A DNA stretch of 64,000 nucleotides. It comes from Closterium sp. NIES-65. Its lineage: Eukaryota; Streptophyta; Zygnematophyceae; Desmidiales; Closteriaceae. Position numbers and translations under genes: made by a program. Positions 55,140 through 64,000 of this stretch are shown here, in pieces (the first letter of the stretch is position 1; each line of letters begins with the position of its first letter). Location of the stretch: positions 1,550,001-1,614,000 of the forward strand of contig CANXME010002654.1 of NCBI GenBank assembly GCA_948144175.1, given 5' to 3'. The notes below the pieces were generated by a model. The model ran no database searches. It was not told the DNA's origin and saw only the letters and a list, made by a program, of their open reading frames with translations.

Positions 55140-55930
55140 CAAGAGCAGAAGATCGGCTCCTCGGGCGGCTGGGGCGGCACGGGCGGCTCGGGCGGCTCGG
55201 GCGGCTCGGGCGGCGCAGGCGTCTCGCGGGCGGCTCGGGCGGTTCGGGCGGCGCTGGCGTCTTGCGGGCGGCTCGGGCGGCGCGGGCGTCTCGCGGGCGG
55301 CTAGGGCGGCTCAGGCGGCGCGGGCGTCTCGCGGGCGGCTCGGGCGGCTCGGGCGGCTCGGGCGGCGCGGGCGTCTCGCGGGCGGCTCGGGCAACTCGGG
55401 CGGCGCGGGCGTCTCGCGGGCGACTCACGGGCGGCCGCACGGGCGGCTGGGACGGCTCGCGGGCGGCTACACAGGCGGCTGGGCACGGGCGGCTGCATTG
55501 GCGGCCGTACGGGTAGGTGCACGGGTGGGTGCACGGGCAGGTGCACGGGCGACGCGGCGGCGGGGCCGCGTAGCAGAGGGCGGCAGGGCCGCGTGAGCAA
55601 GGCGGCGGGGCCGCTTAGCAGAGGGCGGCGGGGTCGCTTAGCAGAGGGCGGCGGGGCCGCGATCGAAGGGCGGCGGGGCCGCTTAGCAGAGGGCGGCGGG
55701 GTCGCAATCGAAAGGCGGCGGGGCCGCTTAGTAGAGGGCGGCGAGGCCGCGATCGAAGGGCGGCGGGGCCGCTTAGCAGAGGGCGGCGGGGCCGCTAAGG
55801 AAGGGCGGCGGAGCCGCGATTGAAGGGCGGCGGGGCCGGGATCAAAGGGCGGCGGGGCCGCTAAGGAAGCGCGGCGGAGCCGCGATCGAAGGGCGGCGGG
55901 GCCGCTAAGGGAAGGGCGGCGCGACGGGCC
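55140..55930 (-). repeat. GC-rich tandem-repeat leader of C10
   Basis: As read on the plus strand, GGCGGCTCGGGCGGCGCGGGCGTCTCGCGG-like units (about 55160-55450) are followed by GGCGGCGGGGCCGC(T/G)TAGCAGAG units of about 20-24 bp (about 55560-55920). The second array is shared with C4; the first is not. Confidence 0.7.
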
Positions 55931-56035
55931 GCTGGGGGCGACACAACGGGTCGCTAAAAAAAGGAAAACGCGCCTCGGGGCGCGCTTCGGTGGGCCCTAG
56001 AAGCAGTCCCTAGGAGGGAACCTGCTCTGATTCCA

Positions 56036-56167
56036 TGTGAAAGAAAGAACGAGAATGAATTGACTATGAACGAAGTGGGTACAAATAGGAAACCCTAATT
56101 GGGTTGTACCCCCTATGGGATACCCCACTATAGCCTACACAAATAAGTAAGCTATAATGTTCTGACA
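56036..56167 (-). repeat. 5' LTR of copia C10
   Basis: It is 132 bp, preceded on the left by the PBS (CTCTGATTCCA on the plus strand) and followed by the TACTA duplication. Confidence 0.93.
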
Positions 56168-56200
56168 TACTAGGCAAGAATGAGTAGATTAGGTCAAGAT
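56168..56200 (-). repeat. Middle piece of the split 5' LTR of C9
   Basis: Between the TACTA duplication of C10 and the GTCAAGAT duplication of hAT2 (56193-56200) lie 28 bp. On the minus strand they continue the LTR read from 60327: TGTACCCCC-ATCTTGAC, then CTAATCTACTCATTCTTGCC, matching the TTGTACCC...TTCATTCTCG region of intact LTRs. Confidence 0.7.
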
Positions 56201-56543
56201 CAGGGCAAATTTTATCAGGGTAAATCACCCTGATACCCTGATGATCAGGGTGGTTTTGGGGGGTCACACTGATGGCCCCGGGTAATTTTTTTAGGAGCTA
56301 GTTTTACCCTGATGTGCCAGGGTTTACATTTATGTCACACTGATGCATAAGGGTTCTAGAATCCCATAACGGGTTTTACCCTGAAACGAGTACCCTACCC
56401 CCCCCCCCGCCCCCCTGTTCCCCCACCCCCCCTCTCCCGTCAGTCGAGGTCTCCCGGTTCCTCCTCCCCCCCTCTTCCTGACTGCCGTTCCCCCTCCTGC
56501 TCCCCCGGTACAGCCTCCCCCCCCTGGTCCAGCCCCGTCAGGT

Positions 56544-57139
56544 GTGTCCCAGGCTACCCCTCCTCCTTCGGTAGCCCCTCCGGTACAGCCTCCCTCCCCA
56601 CAGTCCTCCTCGCAGCGTGCCGCTGGTGCTAGCTCTCGAGAGGTTGGTGCGGCGCCTGTTCCTGTACCGGTTTCTGGTTCTAAGGGTGCTGGAGTTGGAG
56701 CTGGGGTTGGAGCTGGAGTTGGCACTGGAGTTTCTGGTTCTGGGGGTGCTGGAGTTGGAGCTGGGGTTGGAGCTGGAGTTTCTGGTTCTGGAGTTGGAGC
56801 TGACCCGGTGGGTGCTGAGGACTCTTGTCGTCCGGGAGCTGGTGCTGGCCGCGCGGACACTGGGGGTGCTGCGTCTGGGGGTGAGGGTGCGCCTCCTTCG
56901 GGTTCAGGTGAGCCTGGTTCTGGAGCTGGTGTTAGTGCTGCCTCTGGGGGTGGTGCGCCTAGTTCTTCTGAGGTGGACTCTGGAGCTGCCGCTGCTTCGG
57001 ACACTACTCCACCCCCCCACCCCTACCTGACTAGGCACCAGGCTCGTGTTCGCCGTGCCCGTGACGAGCAGCTGGCGTTGGAGAGAGAGGAGAGGGAGTT
57101 ACAGCGGCTGGAGGAGCAGCAGCAGCAGCTGGAGCCGCA

Positions 57140-57171
<32 letters not shown>

Positions 57172-59456
57172 TGGACCCGCAGGAGCAGCAGTCCCAGCAG
57201 CAGCCGCGTCCGCAGCAGCAGCAGTCGCAGCCGCAGCAGCAGCAGCCACTTCCTCCTCCTGTCTCGGGTCTTCGGATCCTTGGTCTCCCCTCCCCTTCTC
57301 CTCCCTCCTCCGCCTCTCCTCCTGTCTACGGTCCCACGTTTCCTCCTCCTGACTCCTCCCCCGCTGTTTTCCCCAGTTCTCCGCCTTTGTCCTCTCCTCC
57401 TCCGTCTCGTTCTTGGGCTACTCGTCGCTCCCCTCGTGCTCGTCCCTCGTCTCCTGTTCCCTTCACTGACCTTCGTACTGCCTTCCTTCTTTCTAGTCCA
57501 CCTCGTCCGTCTCAGTCTGTGCTTCCGTCTCCTCCTGAGTCGGCCCTCACTGTGTCGCTCCCTACTCCTGTCACTGACTACTACCGCACGTACCGTCCTG
57601 TTCTCTCTCGTGTTCTCGCCTCTCTTGTTACTCACCCTCGTGCCTCTGTGTCCTCTGTGTCCGCTCTTACTGCCGCAGTTACTGACTTTGCCTCTACCCG
57701 CCGCCTTGACTACGCCACCACGCTTGTGGCTGCTCCTCCTACCAGTCCTCTGGCCGTCGGGGGTGTGTCTGCCCTTGGCTGTGACGCCCTAGAGGACAGG
57801 CAGTTTGAGCTAGAGTTCCTGGCGGCCGCTTCCCCTCATCTCTGTGCCATGCTCCTCGCCCCTGAGGGTGACCCCGACGCCCTTGACATTCCGACTCCTC
57901 GCACTTACGCTGAGGCAGTGTCAGGGCCTTGGGCCTCTCAGTGGAGAGCTGCCATGGACGCAGAGATGGCCTCCTACAGATCCACAGGCACCTACGTCGA
58001 TGAGGTTCCCCCCCTTGGGGCGAACGTAGTCGACGGCATGTGGATCTACAGGGTGAAGCGGCCACCGGGATCTCCCCCGGTCTTCAAGGCGCGCTACGTG
58101 GCTAGAGGTTTCAGTCAGCGCGAGGGAGTTGACTTCTTTCAGACCTTCGCACCTACCCCGAAGATGACCACTCTTCGGGTGTTACTACACGTAGCAGCAC
58201 AGAGAGACTACGAGTTACACTCTCTCGACTTCTCCACTGCTTTCCTTCAGGGCAGCCTACACGAGGAGGTCTGGTTGCGTCGTCCCTCGGCCTTCACTGG
58301 CACCTTCCCTCCTGGGACCCAGTGGAGGCTGAGGCGACCTGTTTACGGTCTTCGCCAGGCCCCTCGTGAGTGGCACGACACTCTGCGTTCTACCCTCTCT
58401 GACCTTGGGTTCCAGCCGTCTTCTGCTGACCCGTCGCTGTTCGTTCGTCGTGGCTCCACACCGTTCTTTGTTTTGGTCTACGTCGACGACCTCGTTTTCG
58501 CCACTTCGGACAGGGTTGCTTTGGCAGACGTGAAGTTCGAACTGCAGAAGAGACACACGTGCACTGATCTTGGTGAGCTGCGCCACTACCTTGGCGTGCA
58601 GATCACCAGGGACAGAGACGCTCGCACCATTACACTCTCACAGTCACACATGGTGCAGCAGGTCCTTCAGCGGTTCGGGCTTCAGCACTCCACCGTACAG
58701 CGCACACCTCTAGCTGTTGACCACAGACTCACTGGTCCCTTTCCTGACGAGCCGTTTGAGCCTAGTGGTCCCTACGCAGAGCTTGTGGGTTGCCTCATGT
58801 ACCTGATGACTTGTACTCGCCCGGACCTCGCCTTCCCTCTCAGCATCCTTGCGCGCTTTGTTGCGCCAGGGAGACACCGTCCTGTTCACTCGACGGCAGC
58901 TGTGAGGGTGGCGAAGTACCTAGCGACTACATCAGGCGTGGGGCTAGTTCTTGGAGGGCAGCAGTCTGTCGTACTCACTGGTCACTGTGACTCCTCTTAC
59001 GCTGACGACGCTGAGACTCACAGGTCTACTCAGGGGTACTGTTTCAGTCTGGGTTCTGGAGCTGTTTCCTGGCGTTCCACGCGCTCCTCTTCTGTCTCGA
59101 CCTCTATAGCTGAGGCTGAGATTTACGCTGGTGCCATGGCGGCACAGGAGTTACGGTGGTTGACCTTCTTGCTCGCCGACCTTGGTGAGCGGCCGAGCTC
59201 TGCACCGACCTTGTTTACTGACAACAAGGCGTCGATCCTCCTCTGTCGTGAGCCGCGACTGGAGAGCAGAGTGAAGCACATTCACGTCAGGTACTTTCTT
59301 CTGCGAGAGTTGCAGAGGCGTGGACAGGCTCGCTTCGAGTTTGTAGAGTCCGAGGCCAACACTGCAGACATCTTCACCAAGGCGCTTCCGCCTTGTGACC
59401 ACCAGAGGTGTTGTGTGCAGTTAGGCCTTGTTGACACAGGTTCTAGTCATGCGTAG
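56544..59456 (+). CDS. Copia RT-RNase H open frame of C11 (970 codons)
   Basis: The frame opens with a Pro/Gly/Ala linker holding degenerate VGAGVGAG and SGSGGAG repeats (about 50-110), then an ERxxLQRLEEQQQQ coiled, Gln-rich stretch (about 170-235) and a Pro/Ser-rich segment. RT follows (about 460-720, LDFSTAFLQG near 555, YVDD near 647), then RNase H (CDSSYADD near 815, AEAEIYAGAMAAQELRW near 860, FTDNKASIL near 892, HVRYFLLRELQ near 915). The ATG is the first in the frame and not a natural copia start, since the front of the polyprotein is absent. Protein divergence from C4 is larger than that of C10. Selection cannot be judged from one copy. Confidence 0.7.
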
Positions 59457-59660
59457 ACTTGAGTTTATTGCCTGCTTCGTCTGTACACTTACTATATATA
59501 TTTGTGATCTCTTGGACTGGCCTTGTGGCCACTGTTGCTTGTGCTCAGAGTGTGTGGTGACGTTGTGATCCACCCTGAGCTTTGTTTTCTTTTGGACTGG
59601 TCTTGTGACCGTACTCTTTTTTGTTTTTGCTAGACACCCCTCACTTAGGCTATGGGGGTG

Positions 59661-59770
59661 TGTCAAATGTTGTAGCCTGTAGTGAGGTTTGTCTTAGGGG
59701 GTACAGAAGTTAGGGTTTGTCATATGTACCCCAACCAACATCAATGCAACATCCATTCCTCATTCTGACA
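59661..59770 (+). repeat. 3' LTR of copia C11
   Basis: It begins TGTCAAATGTTGTAG after TATGGGGGTG and ends CATTCTGACA. At 110 bp it is slightly shorter than the 132-bp LTRs of the young copies. Its core reads GTAGTGAGG. Confidence 0.55.
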
Positions 59771-60235
59771 CAATCGTCGAAGCCTGATTTTCGGCCTTGA
59801 CAGCGCATGTGCTGGCACACATTGGGCCACCATTGGCCCGGCTTACAGTTTCTTTGTTGGCTGCGCCACCAACACAACTCGGTCTGTTTGTCTGACATGA
59901 CAACACGACCGGGTTAGCAGGAAACTTGGCTGAGTGGACGAGAAGGGCAAACAGAAAGCACCTGAGCTTGAAGAAGAGAGTGAGACCACGACGAACACCC
60001 GTGTGGCATGTCTGATGATGATGAGTGAAATTTGTATTGAGTGCAAGTATAAAAACTATTGAACAGGGTTTGTTTTTCATGAACACTGATGCGACAGGGT
60101 AAATTTTTCAAAAACAGGGAAAACCCTGATGGGAAAGTTTTTTCACAAGGGGTCACACTGATAATCAGGCTTTTGAGATTGTGCCACACTGATCGTAAGG
60201 GTAGGCCAAATCCAAAAATTTGCCCTGGTCAAGAT

Positions 60236-60327
60236 GGGGGTACAAGGCTAGAATGTCGAGAGAAATTATGTACCCCTTAATGCTAGCCCCAATACAGCCT
60301 AACTAACAATAAACACATAGTTTGACA
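60236..60327 (-). repeat. Outer piece of the split 5' LTR of C9
   Basis: On the minus strand it starts TGTCAAACTATG at 60327 and includes GGCTGTATTGGGGCTA and GGGGTACATAA. It stops at the target duplication of hAT2 and continues in the middle piece at 56168-56200. Confidence 0.7.
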
Positions 60328-60792
60328 CTGGGCATCAGAGGCATAGGGAGGCGGCGGCTCAGCGGGGCACGCGGCAATGAAATGCAGCGCGCGGGGCAGC
60401 AGCGGGGCAGCGACGCAGCGGGGCGTGCGTCGCGTAAGGCAGCGGGCCAGCGGGAAGCGGGGTCGCGGGGCGTACGCGCAGCAGCAAGGCGCGTGGCAAT
60501 GGCGCGAGGGGCACTCTGGTTAGCGGGACAGCGGGGCAGCGAGGGGCGCCCGCAGTAACGTGCAAGGCAGCGAGGCAGTGGGGCAGTAGTGCAGCGGGAA
60601 TAACGCGTGATGGGCAGCCCCTAAAAAAAAAAATCGCACAGGTTAAGAAACGTTCCTAAGCTCTAATGCGACGTTGAAATTGTAGGCTAGTAATGAGTCG
60701 ACTGGTCCAAGAATAGTGTCGAGGGTGTTCGTGTACCCCCTAAGAGGCAACTCACTATAGCCTAGATAATAATATAAATATAATTTGAGACA
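60328..60792 (-). mobile_element. Copia C12: leader and 5' LTR only
   Basis: A minus-strand 5' LTR (60667-60792, TGTCTCAAATT...CGTCGCA, with CTATAGTGAGT) is followed by a PBS-like TTAGAGCTTAGG and a GC-rich repeat leader (about 60340-60620, GCAGCGGGGC units). At 60328 it stops against the 5' LTR of C9. C9 probably inserted into this leader. The rest of C12 cannot be identified. Confidence 0.6.
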
Positions 60793-60999
60793 AGGCTCCA
60801 TGCATGCTACATTCATGTAGGTTGTGGTTTGTGGGTATCTGTCTTTTTGTGCTTGTAGTGATTGGTTTGAGGTTTGGCATTGCATTTTGTCGTTGTAGTT
60901 GGTTGAGAACCGAAATATCACAAACTTGTATGGTCTTAGGGATACTAGTCAGGTTCATCATAGCAATGTATTAAGCGTGACTCTTATTTTTGGACCCCT
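60793..60999. other. Spacer between C12 and the Ty3/gypsy-like LTR
   Basis: AT-rich, about 207 bp. I see no gene, RNA or repeat in it. Confidence 0.4.
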
Positions 61000-61575
61000 T
61001 GTTACGAATAGTAATTAATGAAGCATCACTACGCGCTCCTTACCGCAGCAATCGAAGCACGCACTACGAAGGATGAAGGCGAAAAGGCAGGAGTGACATG
61101 AAGGGTCGTACGGTTGCGAAAAGATTTGGACCGTTGACCAAACAGCATCATGCAACAGTAGTGGCGAGGATTCTGCCCAGGAAGTTCGTAACCGTCTGGA
61201 ATCGCACGGTTGAGTTTCGTTGCAATAAAGGAATGTACCTTTAGAATACATGGCTAGCTATGTCGTTTCATATTCCCCTGTACTCTTATTTATATCCTTG
61301 TATTTGCATGTTTTAATCAATGTCAAGCATTTTACATCCACTCTACTATTGAGGTCAAGAGTCCGCCACCACTACTCAAGCAAGCATGGTATGAGAGCGA
61401 CCCAGGAATCTTTCGCACTGCCACTTCTGAAATCTTCGGCAAACGGAAAGTGGTGTCCGGCACACGCTCGCGTGTGAGAATGGCCGGAGGATCTAATGGT
61501 GAGACAAATCTGACGGCTGAAGCGTGGCCTAGCCCGGCGGCGACAAGAGAGGAAATGACGACGCTTGGAACCGCC
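61000..61575 (+). mobile_element. Ty3/gypsy-like 5' end: LTR, PBS and gag start
   Basis: TGTTACGAATAG (61000) to CAAGCAAGCA (61386) looks like a 387-bp LTR with a TATTTATATCC promoter-like stretch. A PBS-like TGGTATGAGAGC follows (61387-61398). A frame starting MAGGSNGETNLTAEAW (61480) is cut by copia C13 at 61576. TGTTACG is a common start of Ty3/gypsy LTRs; the family call is tentative. The remainder of this element lies beyond the window. Confidence 0.5.
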
Positions 61576-61707
61576 TGTCAGAACATTGTAGCTTACTTGT
61601 TTGTGTAGGCTATAGTGGGGTATCCCATAGGGGGTACAACCCAATTAGGGTTTTCTATTTGTACTCACCTCGTTCGTAGTCATTCATTCACGTTTCTATG
61701 TTTCACA
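61576..61707 (+). repeat. 5' LTR of copia C13
   Basis: It reads TGTCAGAACATTGTAG...TGTTTCACA, 132 bp, with the GGCTATAGTGGGGTA core. The PBS follows at 61708. Confidence 0.92.
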
Positions 61708-61807
61708 TGGAATCAGAGCAGGTCCCATCCTAGGGACTGTTCTCTAGGGCCAACCGAAGCGCGCCCCGAGGCGCGCGTTCTTTTTTCTCGCGACCCTCCG
61801 TGTCGCC

Positions 61808-62520
61808 CTTCCCCTCGCGGCCCCCCCGCCTCCTCGACGCGGCCCCGCCGCCTCCTCGACGTGGCCCCGCCGCCTCCTCGACGCGGCCCCGCCGCCTCCT
61901 CGACGCGGCCCCGCCGCCTTCTCGACGCGGCCCCGCCGCCTCCTCGACGCGGCCCCGCCGCTTCCCTACCGGCGGCCGTCCCGCCGCCCTGCCTGCGGCC
62001 GTCCACCGCCCTGCCTGCGGCCGAACGCCGCCCTGCCTGCGGCCGTCCCGCCGCCCTACCTGCGGCCCTCCCGCCGCCCTACCTCCGGCCTACCCGCCGC
62101 CCTACCTGCGGCCGTCCCGTCGCCCTACCTGCGACCTACCCGCCGCCCTACCTGCGGCCGTCCCGCCGCCCTACCTGCGGCCTACCCGCCGCCCTACCTG
62201 CGGCCGTCCGCCGCCCTACCTGCGGCCCCCGCCGCCCTACCTGCGGCCCACCCGCCGCCTTACCTGCGGCCCACCCGCCGCCCTACCTGCGGCCCACCCG
62301 CCGCCCTACCTTCGCGGCCCGGCCGCCCTACCTACCCGGCCCAGCGGCACCCGAGCCGCCTAGCAGCAGACAAGCCGCCGAGCCGCCCAGCAGCAGCCGA
62401 GCCGCCCAGCAGCAGCCGAGCCGCCCAGCAGCAGCCGAGCCGCCCAGCAGCAGCCGAGCCGCCCAGCAGCAGCCGAGCCGCCCAACAGCAGCCGAGCCGC
62501 GCGGGAGCCGAGCCGCCCAG
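61808..62520 (+). repeat. GC-rich tandem-repeat leader of C13
   Basis: Three arrays in turn: CCGCCGCCTCCTCGACGCGGC units of 21 bp (about 61825-61970), CCTGCGGCC(G/T)(T/A)CCCGCCGCCCTA units of about 24-27 bp (about 61975-62320), and GAGCCGCCCAGCAGCAGCC units of 19 bp (about 62365-62520). Confidence 0.75.
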
Positions 62521-62648
62521 CAGCCTAGCGGCCGTGTCATCTGGCGACCTTCCTCCTGAGCCGCCCGACCTGCCCTGCCCGGTGAGCACTGTACTGCTGT
62601 CACTGCGTACCCTTCCCCTACTGCTTGCACTGCGCCACTGTCGTCGTC

Positions 62649-64000
62649 ATGGCTACACCCACTGTCCTCACTTTTGACGCTGAGGGTCGAGCCATTGACT
62701 TTGAGGTCTGGCTCAACGACCTGCAGCTGTTTTTACAGTGCGACAGGGCCGAAAGTCTGTCTCTCTTTGACCTCACCTCTAGCGCTGTCCCTGCCCCTGC
62801 TACTGATGCTGACGCCACTGTTCGCTCTCAGTGGGCCACGCGCGATGCTGCTGCACATCTTGCTGTGCGTCGCCACCTGCCTACCGCTGAGCTTGCGCAC
62901 TTTAGCCAGTACAAGAGTGCTCAGACCTTGTACGACGCTATAGTTGCACGCTACTCCTCCCCTGCCGCTGCTGCACTGAGCCGCCTCATGCTCCCCTTCC
63001 TCTTCCCTGACCTTGCCGCCTTTCCCACTGTCGCTGATCTCATCACGCACCTCCGCACTAGTGACACTCCCTACCGCGCTGCACTTCCTGCTGACTTCTG
63101 CGCCAAGAACCCCCCACCCCATGTACATCACTCTCTACTTCCTAGTCACTCGCCTCCCTGACTCCCTTCGTGTAGTCCGGGACCACTTCCTTGCGGTCTG
63201 TCCCACCACCCTCACCGTCGACAGCCTCATGAAGAGCCTTCTTGCAGCAGAGAAGAGCATAGTTGCTGTAGGAGCCTCTCGAGGTGACCCCCGCGCCCCC
63301 ATCTTTGAGGGGTGTTCTCCTTCCCCTCTCCTGCCCTCTGTTGCCTCTACCGCTGCGGCCGGCCTCGTTGGTCTTGAGTCGGTCGGTGCGGCGTCTGCCC
63401 CTAGCGGGAGACGCCGCTCTGGCAAGGGCAAGGGGGGCAAGGGAGCGGGTGGGGCCAGTGGGGGCGGTGGCGGTGGGGGTGGAGGCGGCGGAAGGAGTGG
63501 GGGTGGCGGTGGAGGTCGTAGTGGGGGTGGGGGTGCTAGTGGCAGCGGTGGCGGCGGGAGTGGCGGCGGCGGTGGCGGTGGTAGCGGAGATGGCGGAGGT
63601 GGCGGCGGTGGAGGTGGGGGCGGGGGCGGTGGAGGCGGAGGCTGGGGTGGCGGAGGTGGTGGTGGTCGGAGTGGGGCTTCGCAGCGGAGCGGCACTGGTG
63701 GCGGTCAGCGCCAACAGCAGCAGCAGCAGCAGCAGCAACGTTCTCCCGTCGGGGGTGAGTGTGCCCTTGGCACGGACGTCCTTGAGAATAGGCAGGAGCA
63801 GTTCCAGTGTCTGGCCGCCGTTTCACCTCATCTCGTGTCTGTACTGCTAGCCCCTGAGGGAGACCCGGATGCACTAGACATCCCGACTCCGCGCTCTTAC
63901 GCGGAGGCGATAGAGGGTCCCTACTCCTCTCAGTGGCAGGCAGCTATGGATGCAGAGATGACTTCCTGGAAGTCCACAGGCACCTACGTCGACGGTGTTT
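62649..64000 (+). pseudogene. gag and RT remnant of C13
   Basis: Gag begins MATPTVLTFDAEGRAIDFEV (62649) and runs through the capsid-like part to a Gly-rich tract (about 63440-63680) and a Gln run. The frame region then continues with the segment that precedes and opens RT (GGECALGTDVLE near 63750, LLAPEGDPDALDIPTPRSY near 63850, SSQWQAAMDAEM near 63925), which reaches the window edge. It is a broken copy of the C4 type. Confidence 0.8.

Larger units (their letters stand above)
48793..56167 (-). mobile_element. Copia element C10, young, few breaks
   Basis: A minus-strand Ty1/copia of 7,375 bp with 132-bp LTRs (48793-48924 and 56036-56167) differing at one position by eye. It is flanked by the 5-bp duplication TACTA (48788-48792 and 56168-56172). 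The PBS abuts the right LTR and the purine tract lies inside the left. It inserted into the 5' LTR of C9. All parts are present, with about four breaks. Layout and protein match C4 closely. It is slightly older than C4 and younger than C5. Confidence 0.93.
56397..59770 (+). mobile_element. Copia piece C11 (RT half and 3' LTR) inside hAT2
   Basis: Plus-strand copia sequence of the C4 group starting within the linker region and running through RT, RNase H, 3' noncoding hairpins, purine tract (CTATGGGGGTG) and a 110-bp 3' LTR (59661-59770). The 5' LTR, gag, protease and integrase are not seen. It is thus incomplete, but the part that remains is open throughout. It was either inserted into hAT2 and later lost its front, or was captured by the transposon. 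Confidence 0.8.
56201..60227. mobile_element. hAT-type DNA transposon (hAT2) carrying copia sequence
   Basis: Terminal inverted repeats CAGGGCAAATTTT (from 56201) and AAAATTTGCCCTG (to 60227) are flanked by perfect 8-bp copies GTCAAGAT (56193-56200 and 60228-60235). Both signs fit the hAT superfamily. Subterminal CCCTGAT/ATCAGGG and GGGGTCACACTGAT motifs crowd both ends (about 56201-56390 and 60065-60200). The interior is mostly copia C11 (about 56397-59770), with about 290 bp of other sequence to its right. No hAT transposase domain is visible, so it looks non-autonomous. It sits in the 5' LTR of C9. Confidence 0.8.
61576..64000 (+). mobile_element. Copia element C13, runs off the right edge
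   Basis: A plus-strand Ty1/copia of the C4 group. It has a 132-bp 5' LTR (61576-61707), PBS TGGAATCAGAGC (61708-61719), a tandem-repeat leader, gag, and RT sequence to the window end. The 5-bp flank on the left is CCGCC; its partner lies outside. Protease, zinc knuckle and integrase are not seen, so the copy is broken, with two or three breaks visible. The LTR differs from that of C4 and C10 at a modest number of positions, suggesting intermediate age. Confidence 0.88.

Noticed and set aside
56397-56430. C-rich run as a telomere or centromere repeat
   Set aside because: It is a single irregular C tract at the start of the Pro/Gly linker of C11 without a telomeric unit.
59760-60189. Minus-strand ORFs inside hAT2 as a possible transposase
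   Set aside because: They are about 60-110 codons, overlap in different frames and show no BED finger or hATC-like motif.
60328-60640. A miniature (TRIM-like) LTR element formed by two flanking LTRs
   Set aside because: The inner LTR (60236-60327) continues into the pieces beside hAT2 and C10 and belongs to C9, so the two LTRs are from different elements.

Overview
The window is almost entirely retrotransposon sequence from a plant-lineage nuclear genome. Almost every coding stretch is a Ty1/copia gag-pol. The 5' LTRs are followed by a primer-binding site of the plant initiator-Met tRNA type (TGGaATCAGAGC and variants). Host sequence is AT-rich and sparse, while the elements are strongly GC-rich. 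I cannot name the species; a streptophyte alga or early land plant with an expanded copia load is my best inference.

Layout. 1-410: minus-strand Ty3/gypsy gag piece. 411-4212: old copia (C1, +). 4213 to about 11430: old copia (C2, +) behind a 1.2-kb tandem-repeat leader. 11431-15266: the largest host-like stretch, holding a tRNA-like unit, a duplicated CCAAT promoter module with a TATA box ahead of a small secreted-protein ORF, a stray RNase H sliver and weak exon candidates. 15267-22636: a whole-looking young copia (C4, -) with identical 132-bp LTRs, a 5-bp target duplication and one 1,980-codon gag-pol frame. 22905-29510: an older copia with both LTRs (C5, +). About 29800-35356: a decayed copia (C6, -) interrupted by a 515-bp hAT-type element. 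35357-43066: a copia of a second lineage (C7, -) that contains a piece of a third lineage (C8, -). 43067-60327: copia C9 (-), whose 5' LTR is split in three by a young copia (C10, -, 48793-56167) and by a 4-kb hAT-type element (56201-60227). That hAT element itself holds a copia RT-RNase H half (C11, +). 60328-60792: leader and 5' LTR of another copia (C12, -). 61000-61575: start of a Ty3/gypsy-like element, cut by copia C13 (+, 61576 to the window end).

How it fits together. At least ten copia copies share one architecture: a very short LTR (about 132 bp), PBS, a GC-rich tandem-repeat leader that differs in every copy, gag with a Gly-rich tract and an unusually spaced zinc knuckle, DSGA protease, HHCC/DDE integrase, a Glu-Pro-Gly repeat linker, YVDD reverse transcriptase and RNase H. 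A conserved 3' noncoding stretch with two TTGT-loop hairpins, the polypurine tract and the 3' LTR complete the plan. Target duplications and LTR divergence give a relative order of insertion. The most notable points are the nested cascade at 43067-60792, the hAT family carrying copia sequence, the fast-changing leaders, the odd zinc knuckle and the paired hairpins.
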